Source of the DNA: an uncultured Alphaproteobacteria bacterium
Lineage (GTDB): Bacteria > Pseudomonadota > Alphaproteobacteria > Micavibrionales > Micavibrionaceae
Assembly: GCA_937128575.1 (NCBI GenBank)
Contig: CAKZMN010000275.1
Coordinates: forward strand, 1-9,586
Length of the DNA stretch: 9,586 bases
Direction of reading: 5' to 3'
Of the stretch, positions 1 through 6,077 are shown in pieces; the first letter of the stretch is position 1; every line of letters begins with the position of its first letter. Made by a program: the position numbers and the translations under genes. The notes below the pieces were generated by a model. It was not told where the DNA came from and did no database searches. It was given only the letters and a program-made list of their open reading frames with translations.

Positions 1-1
1 C

Positions 2-3000
2 CAGAATAGCGTTGTGTTAATCAAAAATGCCGTTTTGGCCGCCTCCGATCCGGATGATAGTGGCGTTGGCCTTACCTTTACGGTGACAGGCACGACCAAT
101 GGTCAGGTTGAATTTGTATCCACGCCGAACGTAGCCATTACATCATTCACGCAGGATGACATCGATAACTCACGTATTTTGTTCCGCCATAGCGGTCCGC
201 CGGGCGTTGCTGATTTTGACTTCTCTATTGCCGATGGCGGCGAAGATGCGTCGGTGGCCGCAACGGGTACATTTAATCTAACGGTTGATAACACGAACGA
301 TGCACCTATCATTTCAACCAACACAGGGCCAACCGTCTTAGAAGGCAGCACAACCACACTGACAACCGCAATGCTGGATTCTTTTGACCCTGATGATTTT
401 GGCGTGGACCTTACATGGACGGCTTCGAACCTGCTTAACGGTATTATTCAGGTCAATGGTGCAACCCAAAACACATTCACGCAGGCCGATTTAGATAATG
501 GATTAGTGACGTTTATTCACGATGATAGCGAAACGACCATCGCACGATTTGATATTCAAGTTGCTGATGGCGGAGAAGACGCAGCGGCGCCGGCAACGGG
601 TACATTTACAATGACCGTAACACCAGTTAATGAAGGCCCAACATTAATCGTCAATGATGGCTCACCCAATGTGGTTGATTTTAACGACTACACCGTCGAT
701 GCTTTTGACGCTTTCCAAGATGGACAAGGTGGAGATCCTACAACTTCTAACACCAGCCCCGATGGATCTGTTCTAACCATCAGTGGTAACGCGTGGAAGA
801 AGATCGACATTCCTTATACCTTGACCGCCAATACAGTGCTTAGCTTTGAATTCTTCAGCGACGACATTGGTGAAATTTTCGGCATTGGTTTTGATGATGC
901 AAGCGGCTTTGGCGGCGGCGTAAATGGATACCAGCTTGGCGGAACGCAAGTTTGGAGCGGGATGGATCAAAGCTTCAGAACATACAGCCAAGGCGATGGT
1001 TGGGTGCGTTTTGATCTTCCGATCGGTACCGATTATACCGGCGTCATGAACCAACTGGTTTTTGTACTTGATGATGATGCTACCCCGACAGGCGATATTT
1101 CATTCCGCAACGTAAATTTCTACGAAAGTGACCAAGCGGTTGATGTAGATGAGGGCGGTACGTTCAACATTACCAACGCACACCTTAACTTTGTCGATGT
1201 TGATGATAACGCGGCGGGCGTGACATTCACTGCAAGCAACCTAAGCAACGGTGTTGTGCAGGTGAGCGGCGCAACCCAAAACACATTTACACAAGATGAC
1301 ATTAACAATAACCGCGTCACTTTTGTTCATGATGGGTCTGACACTTTGAATGCTGGTTTTGATTTAAGTCTAATTGATGGCGGCGAAGACGGCACGACAG
1401 CAGACACAGGATCATTCACATTGGTGGTCAACCCGATCAACGATGCCCCAGTAGTTAGCGTTAATACAGGCGGCGCGATGCTGGAGGGTGCTAACCTAAC
1501 AATCACTAGCGCCATGTTGAACGAGGCAGATTCTGATGATGATGGCGCAAATCTGACATACACGGCATCGGCTTTATCTAATGGTCATATCGAAGTTGGC
1601 GGCTCAACGCAAAATACATTTACGCAAGATGACATCGATAATAACCGTGTGATTTTTGTTCATGACGGCAGCGAAACAATCGCTTCCAGCTTTAATTTCT
1701 CTTTGGCTGATGGTGGCGAAAACGGTGCAGCAGCAGACACGGGTACATTTAACATCACGGTTACGCCGCAAAATGATGCATCAACAATCACAACAAATAC
1801 TGGCGCAACATTTAACGAAGGCGCATCACTTACGATCACAACTGCGATGCTCAACAGCGCGGATCCAGATGATGCAACAACCCAGCGTACATATACGGCG
1901 TCTAATTTGACCAATGGTCATATTGAAGTTAACGGCGCTATACAAAACACATTCACGCAAGATGACATTAATAATAACCGCGTGGCTTTTATTCACGATG
2001 ACAGCCAAACAACCGCGGCAAGCTTTGACATTTCACTGGCAGACGGCCTAGAGCACGGCGCGGCGGCAGACACAGATACATTCAGCATGGTTATTAATCC
2101 ACGCAACGATGCTGTATCGATTGTGACGAACACGGGCGCCACTATGAATGAAGGCACAAGCCTGACTATCACAACCGCGATGCTTAATAGCGCCGATGTT
2201 GATGACACACCTGCGCAGCGTACATATACTGCGTCTGCCCTAGCGAACGGTCACATCGAGGTGAGCGGCGTTACACAAAACACATTCACGCAAGATGACA
2301 TTAATAATAACCGCGTGGTTTTTGTCCATGATGATAGCCAGACAACAGCCGCCAGCTTTAACATCTCTCTCGCCGATGGCCTTGAGCACGGCGCAGTGGC
2401 AGATACAGATACATTCAATATTACCGTTAATCCTGTTAATGACGCTCCGGTTATTGTTAACAATACTGGCGGCACTGTTTTAGAGGGCGGCGCAACGTTC
2501 TTTAGTAATGCACGATTGGCCGCAACAGACGTTGATAATATTAATACGACGCTGACCTATACTATCACCGCGCTTCCAGCTGGTTTAATCGAGAACACCA
2601 ATACCGCTTCCACGCTGACCATCGGCAGCACATTTACACAAGGCGATATTGATAATGGCTTTATCCGTTATACACATGATGGTGGTGAGACCCTGTCACA
2701 AGCCATGTCGTTCACTGTTGATGATGGCGCAATCACATTGGGTGCGTCCACCTTCACATGGAGCGTGACACCAGTAAACGATACGCCGCACGCTCTAGGT
2801 TTAACCGCGATGGAAGTCGAAGAAAATAGCGACATCGGAACTTGGATTAGCGATATTTATGCATTGGATGTTGATCTTCCGGGTGACAGTTTTGCCTTCT
2901 CTATTATGGCGGACCCAGATAGCAAATTCGCGATTGTTGGCAATCAGCTTTTTGTAAATGCTGAGCTAGATTTTGAAACAGCCGAAACACATTCCGTTAC

Positions 3001-3568
3001 GATACGCGCCAATGATGGCAATGGTGGCTTTCTTGACCGCACCATGACGATCAATGTTCTAGACTTTAATGAAACACCGTTCATTGCCGCGCCTGAAGGC
3101 GGACAAAACCAAGGTGGGTTTGACGGCTTTGCGATTGAAGAAGAAAAGCGTCGCCAGCCTGCAGGAGAATCTCTCATTCGCGCCTCCCTATCAGGCAATG
3201 ATGTTCTATTGAGTAACGCGTTTTATGGCGAAGATGGCCTTAATCAAATTTTGCGACAAAACACGACATTTACAATTCGTGAAATGACGCAAGATCAAGA
3301 CATCATTGAAAATTTTGATCCTGTTCAACAGGCAACCCAAGATGAAATTGATGATACTTCTAATGAAGAGATGCAAGAAGAGGTGCGCTTCACCAGCATC
3401 CGTGAAATGTTGGAAGCCATGGAGAATTTTGGAGATGATGAAGATAGCGGCGATGATGAAGACGACAATACAAATTTAGAGTTTTATAATCTCTATGACC
3501 AATTCGAAGATGTTTTAACCTATCACGAACAGCGCAAAGCAAAACTCAGAGAAGCCTTAATGTCTTAG
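2..3568 (+). CDS. Giant CSPG/cadherin-repeat surface protein, 3' part (5' end outside window)
   Basis: The reading frame is open to the left edge. A GTG lies at 14, but the codons before it (QNSVV) already fit the start of a repeat, so the true start is upstream. Visible domains are: CSPG/NG2-type cadherin-like repeats at about 2-312 and 313-635; an inserted beta-rich domain at about 641-1130; repeats at about 1131-1447, 1448-1780, 1781-2113, 2114-2446 and 2447-2785; a classical cadherin domain at about 2790-3080 (VEENSDIGT, DFETAETHSVTIRANDGNGG); and an acidic tail to the TAG stop. Each repeat has a DPDD-like calcium motif, FTQDDIDNxRVxFxHDxSET, a (S/V)LADGxE strand and an N-D-A-P linker. 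The family is known from large calcium-binding adhesins and exoproteins of Gram-negative bacteria. Adhesion or matrix function is inferred. No membrane anchor, sortase motif, RTX nonapeptides or autotransporter barrel is visible in this part. The identity as a repeat protein is sure; the role is not. Confidence 0.9.
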   Translation, partial: QNSVVLIKNAVLAASDPDDSGVGLTFTVTGTTNGQVEFVSTPNVAITSFTQDDIDNSRILFRHSGPPGVADFDFSIADGGEDASVAATGTFNLTVDNTNDAPIISTNTGPTVLEGSTTTLTTAMLDSFDPDDFGVDLTWTASNLLNGIIQVNGATQNTFTQADLDNGLVTFIHDDSETTIARFDIQVADGGEDAAAPATGTFTMTVTPVNEGPTLIVNDGSPNVVDFNDYTVDAFDAFQDGQGGDPTTSNTSPDGSVLTISGNAWKKIDIPYTLTANTVLSFEFFSDDIGEIFGIGFDDASGFGGGVNGYQLGGTQVWSGMDQSFRTYSQGDGWVRFDLPIGTDYTGVMNQLVFVLDDDATPTGDISFRNVNFYESDQAVDVDEGGTFNITNAHLNFVDVDDNAAGVTFTASNLSNGVVQVSGATQNTFTQDDINNNRVTFVHDGSDTLNAGFDLSLIDGGEDGTTADTGSFTLVVNPINDAPVVSVNTGGAMLEGANLTITSAMLNEADSDDDGANLTYTASALSNGHIEVGGSTQNTFTQDDIDNNRVIFVHDGSETIASSFNFSLADGGENGAAADTGTFNITVTPQNDASTITTNTGATFNEGASLTITTAMLNSADPDDATTQRTYTASNLTNGHIEVNGAIQNTFTQDDINNNRVAFIHDDSQTTAASFDISLADGLEHGAAADTDTFSMVINPRNDAVSIVTNTGATMNEGTSLTITTAMLNSADVDDTPAQRTYTASALANGHIEVSGVTQNTFTQDDINNNRVVFVHDDSQTTAASFNISLADGLEHGAVADTDTFNITVNPVNDAPVIVNNTGGTVLEGGATFFSNARLAATDVDNINTTLTYTITALPAGLIENTNTASTLTIGSTFTQGDIDNGFIRYTHDGGETLSQAMSFTVDDGAITLGASTFTWSVTPVNDTPHALGLTAMEVEENSDIGTWISDIYALDVDLPGDSFAFSIMADPDSKFAIVGNQLFVNAELDFETAETHSVTIRANDGNGGFLDRTMTINVLDFNETPFIAAPEGGQNQGGFDGFAIEEEKRRQPAGESLIRASLSGNDVLLSNAFYGEDGLNQILRQNTTFTIREMTQDQDIIENFDPVQQATQDEIDDTSNEEMQEEVRFTSIREMLEAMENFGDDEDSGDDEDDNTNLEFYNLYDQFEDVLTYHEQRKAKLREALMS
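641..1130 (+). other. Inserted beta-rich, carbohydrate-binding-like domain in the giant protein
   Basis: About 160 residues interrupt the repeat array between repeats 2 and 3 and do not follow the repeat pattern. Strand-like segments include NAWKKIDIPYTL, TVLSFEFFSDDIGEIFGIGF, GWVRFDLPIG and NQLVFVLDDD, ending in ISFRNVNFYE. The hydrophobic/aromatic alternation, the glycine-rich GFGGGVNG loop and the closing strand resemble jelly-roll carbohydrate-binding modules. I cannot assign a named family, so glycan binding is an inference from overall character only. Confidence 0.5.
1115..2446 (+). repeat. Four tandem 333-base coding repeats
   Basis: Repeats 3 to 6 of the giant protein are spaced at exactly 333 bases (111 codons). 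The FTQDD anchor codons begin at 1292, 1625, 1958 and 2291, and the linker Asn or Thr codon falls at 1430, 1763, 2096 and 2429. The fifth and sixth repeats share a perfect 44-base identity (1942-1985 and 2275-2318). Repeats 1-2 are 330 bases apart and repeats 6-7 are 348 apart, so the strict register covers only this block. This points to fairly recent tandem duplication or ongoing recombination. Unit boundaries are placed at the linkers and are approximate. Confidence 0.85.
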
Positions 3569-3602
3569 GGCTAACACTTTAACGCGCCCCAGCCAAAGCA
3601 TA

Positions 3603-3632
3603 GTTAATCAAATTAATAACGTTTTTTCTTTA
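3603..3632 (+). terminator. Weak candidate terminator after the giant gene
   Basis: GTTAAT (3603-3608) can pair imperfectly with ATTAATAAC (3612-3620), and a T-rich run (GTTTTTTCTTT) follows. A wider inverted repeat, CAGCCAA (3590-3596) and TTGGCTG (3633-3639), encloses it. The stem is AT-only and weak. The position between two convergent genes (stops at 3568 and 3642) is where a terminator is expected. Confidence 0.3.
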
Positions 3633-3641
3633 TTGGCTGAA

Positions 3642-4472
3642 TTACTTTTCAGAGACCAACTCAGTAAATTTTGGTGAAATTTTTATGAGGCGCTTTTTAT
3701 ATAAGCTGCCTAAGGCACGTTTGAAATTTTTTTTACTGACATTAAAGTTTGCGTAAATTAAATCTGGTGGGCTTTTATCTGATAAATTTAAACGCCCGCC
3801 ATTTTCCTTTAACTGAGTTAATATCTCTTCTTCCAGATCGTCTCGAGTTTCTCTATCTAGCTTATTAATGTTGATATTGATTTTTCCATCTTCACGAATT
3901 TTCTTTACCCAGCCCTTCATTTTGCTACCAATTTTTAATGGCTGCGCTAGCTCTTCATGGTAGATCAAACCTAATTGCTCATCATTTATAATGACTTTAA
4001 ACCCCAGCTCGCTTTCACCAGCGACCATTAGATCCACGGCCTGCTTAACCTCTAAATCGCCATAATGCTCGTCTAGGTGCCGATGAAGTTTCATACTGGC
4101 GATGGGGCGCTGGTTTTCATCTTGGTACACATAAACCACACAAAAATGACCATTGCGCACGGCGCCAATTTGTTCTGAAAAGGGCAAAAGTAAATCTTTG
4201 GGCAGCCCCCAATTTAAAAACGTGCCGCGCTCTCCGCTTGACACAACTTCTAAATAGGCGCATTCACCAAGTTGAGCGAGGGGCTTTGCCATTGTGGCGA
4301 CGATTTCCTCTGATGCATCAAGATAAACAAAGGCCTGCACGCTATCGCCGACCTTTATATTTTCAGGCGTGTCTCGCAGCGCTATATCACCATACTCACC
4401 ACCATCGGCATATACGCTGTATTCTGCAACGTCCGTAACCGTTAATGCGTTGGTGTGATAAACCTTGATCAT
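3642..4472 (-). CDS. cvfB: CvfB-family S1 / winged-helix RNA-binding protein
   Basis: The 276-residue product fits the CvfB (YitL) family, cytoplasmic RNA-binding proteins with three S1-type domains and a C-terminal winged helix; the Staphylococcus member affects virulence gene expression. Landmarks are GTFLNWGLPKDLLLPFSEQ (83-101), the most diagnostic stretch; GFKVIINDEQLGLIY (157-171) opening the third S1 domain; KIREDGKI (191-198); LKENGG (221-226); and the winged-helix segment NVSKKNFKRALGSLYKKRLI (244-263). Length is close to the family norm of roughly 280-300. The start at 4472 gives a normal first S1 domain; a GGGCGG stretch 8 bases before it is only a fair ribosome-binding site. The gene lies 74 bases downstream of the GcrA-like gene on the same strand, with a hairpin between them, so co-transcription is uncertain. 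The family is certain, but its function in this organism is not known. Confidence 0.9.
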   Translation of the reverse strand: MIKVYHTNALTVTDVAEYSVYADGGEYGDIALRDTPENIKVGDSVQAFVYLDASEEIVATMAKPLAQLGECAYLEVVSSGERGTFLNWGLPKDLLLPFSEQIGAVRNGHFCVVYVYQDENQRPIASMKLHRHLDEHYGDLEVKQAVDLMVAGESELGFKVIINDEQLGLIYHEELAQPLKIGSKMKGWVKKIREDGKINININKLDRETRDDLEEEILTQLKENGGRLNLSDKSPPDLIYANFNVSKKNFKRALGSLYKKRLIKISPKFTELVSEK

Positions 4473-4499
4473 ATGAGGTGCCGCCCATGAATTAAGAAA

Positions 4500-4535
4500 G
4501 AAAATTATTGTGCGTGACTAGACGGCACAATTTTC
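4500..4535 (-). terminator. Hairpin between the GcrA-like gene and cvfB
   Basis: On the minus strand GAAAATTGTGC (4535-4525) pairs with GCACAATAATTTTC (4513-4500), allowing a 3-base bulge, around an 11-base loop, and leads into TTTCTTAATT. It lies just after the stop of the GcrA-like gene and ends 27 bases before the cvfB start. It could terminate or attenuate read-through. The T-run is broken, so strength is uncertain. Confidence 0.45.
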
Positions 4536-4546
4536 AATGTTTAAGA

Positions 4547-4723
4547 CTACTTTACTGTTTTGGCCTTACGGGCGGGCGCTTGCGCCTGTTCTCTGTGCGC
4601 CTCACAATAGGGCAAGGTGGGAACGCTTGGCTTGCCACAGAAATGAAAGTCTTCATCTTCGGGGTTGCCAATGGGCCAACGGCACATGCCGCTTTTTATA
4701 TTTAACATGGTAACGGTGCTCAT
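4547..4723 (-). CDS. Small GcrA C-terminal-domain-like protein without DNA-binding domain
   Basis: The 58-residue product consists almost entirely of the cysteine-rich C-terminal signature of GcrA: CRWPIG (14-19), FHFCGKP (26-32) and PYCEAH (38-43). The potential zinc ligands C14, C29, C40 and H43 are present. In Caulobacter, GcrA (about 170 residues) binds methylated GANTC sites through an N-terminal helix-turn-helix and contacts domain 2 of sigma-70 through its C-terminal region. Here the helix-turn-helix is absent. A start at 4723 is chosen because GAGAGGA sits 8 bases upstream. A longer in-frame ATG at 4780 would add 19 residues, but it has no ribosome-binding site, its extension looks unlike GcrA, and it covers a palindrome. 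The tail is basic (ARKAKTVK). It may modulate sigma-70 or compete with full-length GcrA; this is inference. It is transcribed toward cvfB. Confidence 0.75.
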   Translation of the reverse strand: MSTVTMLNIKSGMCRWPIGNPEDEDFHFCGKPSVPTLPYCEAHREQAQAPARKAKTVK

Positions 4724-4731
4724 GTTCAAAA

Positions 4732-4738
4732 TCCTCTC
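4732..4738 (-). promoter_or_regulatory. Ribosome-binding site fixing the start of the GcrA-like gene
   Basis: On the minus strand GAGAGGA lies 8 bases before the ATG at 4723. The only other in-frame ATG, at 4780, is preceded by AAGTTAAGATAA with no comparable site. This decides for the 58-residue product. Confidence 0.7.
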
Positions 4739-4756
4739 GCTAATATCGTGAACCTG

Positions 4757-4775
4757 TAAAACGCAACGCGTTTTA
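4757..4775. promoter_or_regulatory. Perfect 8-3-8 palindrome upstream of the GcrA-like gene
   Basis: TAAAACGC (4757-4764), spacer AAC, then GCGTTTTA (4768-4775) form a perfect inverted repeat. It lies 34-52 bases upstream of the chosen start at 4723. It is not followed by a T-run on either strand, so it looks more like an operator, or a leader hairpin, than a terminator. No regulator can be named. Confidence 0.5.
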
Positions 4776-5084
4776 GCCATTTATCTTAACTTAATCGGCT
4801 AGCGCTTAAAAAAGCAAAAAGACATAAAAAGCTTGGAAGTCGCCGCACCATAAAGGAGTTTTACAGCTTGTGCAAATAAGTCGTAAAAAGTTCGAATTTT
4901 CGCACTGATGGTATAAGTGATTGATAACACTTGCGGGCTACTTCTATTACGGGCGAATAAGAAAAATCCAGAAAAAATGAACGGTGCGTACTACGTAAAA
5001 ATTATTCAAAATAGGGGTAGATTTTTATTCTTATCTCCTTTAACAAGTTGAGCAATTATTAACATTGTAACGAAAAGCTGAAAA

Positions 5085-6047
5085 ATGGATATTCATACTA
5101 TCTACGCCTTTGTTGGTTTTATGCTGGCTGCCTATGCCGTTATTGCTAACGATTCCGTTCAAACCTTGGGAACCTTTATCGCATCAAACATTCGCGTGTT
5201 TAAATGGTATTGGCTCTGGATTGCCGCGAGTATCGTCTTAATATTCACGCTTATGTATGGCTGGCACATTAATGGCGGCGACATTTCTTATGGACGCTTG
5301 GCCAAAATTCCTCCCGTTGAAATTCAGTGGTATCACGCGGCGGCGCCTGCGGTGCTTGTGCTGTTAACTCGCATTGGAATTCCTGTTTCAACGACCTTCC
5401 TTGTCCTGTCTGTTTTCGCATCCACCTTTGTTTTGGAAAAAATGCTGGTCAAATCAATTGTTGGCTACGGACTTGCCGCCATTGTTGCTTATGTTCTTTG
5501 GATGGTTTTAGCCCATTTCATGAATGAAAAATTCAACACGGTTAAAAAAAGCTCCCGTAAATATTGGCGCACAGCGCAATGGCTTTCTACGGGCTTTCTT
5601 TGGTTTTCTTGGCTTTCTCATGACATGGCGAACATTGCGGTCTTCCTACCGCGTGAGCTTCCGTTTGATATGTTGATGGGTGCGATTTTCGTGCTGGTTG
5701 CTTGGCTTGGCGTTATTTTCTATACGCAAGGCGGGAAAATCCAAACAATTGTGCTGGAAAAAACAGGCTCTCGCTTTATGCGCTCTGCCACGATTATTGA
5801 TTTAATCTATGCAATCATTCTTTGGTATTTCAAAGAACTGAACAGTATTCCAATGTCTACGACATGGGTGTTTGTTGGTTTGTTGACTGGGCGTGAATTG
5901 GCAATCGCGACAGTGCACCGTGCGAACTATAAGTTTGGCTATGTCTTCCCATTGGTTGGAAAAGATTTCGGAAAAATGATGATCGGTTTGATGGTTTCGG
6001 TAGCGATAGTTCTTACCATTCACTATCTGATTAACCCCACTTCATAA
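5085..6047 (+). CDS. PiT-superfamily-like inner-membrane permease
   Basis: The 320-residue, strongly hydrophobic protein has about nine to ten membrane segments. It shows the internal duplication typical of PiT phosphate and sulfate permeases. The first half has IANDSVQTLGTF (20-31, Asn22-Asp23) and IPVSTT (99-104). The second half has SHDMANIAVFLPR (178-190, Asp180, Asn183) and IPMSTTWVFVGLLTG (255-269). In PiT proteins these paired G-x-N-D-x-A-N and P-x-S-T-T-H motifs form the substrate and cation sites. Here the glycines and the STT histidine are replaced, so this is a divergent branch, and it is shorter than typical PiT (about 400 or more). It probably imports an anion with Na+ or H+. The porin gene follows after 30 bases, suggesting an operon. 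Phosphate is the first guess; sulfate, arsenate or another oxyanion is possible. The ribosome-binding site is weak. No phoU neighbour is present. Confidence 0.75.
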   Translation: MDIHTIYAFVGFMLAAYAVIANDSVQTLGTFIASNIRVFKWYWLWIAASIVLIFTLMYGWHINGGDISYGRLAKIPPVEIQWYHAAAPAVLVLLTRIGIPVSTTFLVLSVFASTFVLEKMLVKSIVGYGLAAIVAYVLWMVLAHFMNEKFNTVKKSSRKYWRTAQWLSTGFLWFSWLSHDMANIAVFLPRELPFDMLMGAIFVLVAWLGVIFYTQGGKIQTIVLEKTGSRFMRSATIIDLIYAIILWYFKELNSIPMSTTWVFVGLLTGRELAIATVHRANYKFGYVFPLVGKDFGKMMIGLMVSVAIVLTIHYLINPTS

Positions 6048-6077
6048 GTTACAAACTTAAAACATAGGGCTTAAAAC

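Larger units (their letters stand above)
4724..5084. other. Divergent intergenic region, no gene seen
   Basis: These 361 AT-rich bases separate the minus-strand GcrA-like gene from the plus-strand permease. No credible coding frame was found. Apart from the palindrome at 4757-4775, a CACT/AGTG cluster is visible: CACT at 4903-4906, AAGTG at 4915-4919 and CACTT at 4928-4932, the last two forming a 5-8-5 inverted repeat. A TAAAGGAG (4851-4858) looks like a ribosome-binding site but opens onto nothing useful. I could not place convincing -35/-10 boxes, a Pho box or a methylation GANTC site. The region must hold promoters for both flanking genes. Confidence 0.6.

Noticed and set aside
14..16. GTG at 14 as start of the giant protein
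   Set aside because: The frame is open upstream to the window edge and the preceding codons fit a CSPG repeat start, so the gene is truncated by the window.
103..3198. Several minus-strand open frames of 60-93 codons across the giant gene
   Set aside because: They recur at the repeat period because the repeats are antisense-open; the peptides are shadows of the repeat codons.
4238..4705. Plus-strand open frames of 65-66 codons opposite cvfB and the GcrA-like gene
   Set aside because: They lie antisense to well-supported genes, have cysteine/histidine/arginine-rich shadow-like composition and no family resemblance.
4724..4780. 19-residue N-terminal extension of the GcrA-like protein from ATG at 4780
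   Set aside because: No ribosome-binding site before that ATG, no similarity to the GcrA N-terminus, and it covers a palindrome; the ATG at 4723 has GAGAGGA at good spacing.
4851..4875. TAAAGGAG followed by TTG as a tiny gene in the intergenic region
   Set aside because: The frame stops after three codons.
4724..5084. Pho box or FNR site controlling the permease
   Set aside because: No pair of CTGTCAT-like repeats and no TTGAT-N4-ATCAA could be found; TTGAT at 4921 lacks its partner half-site.
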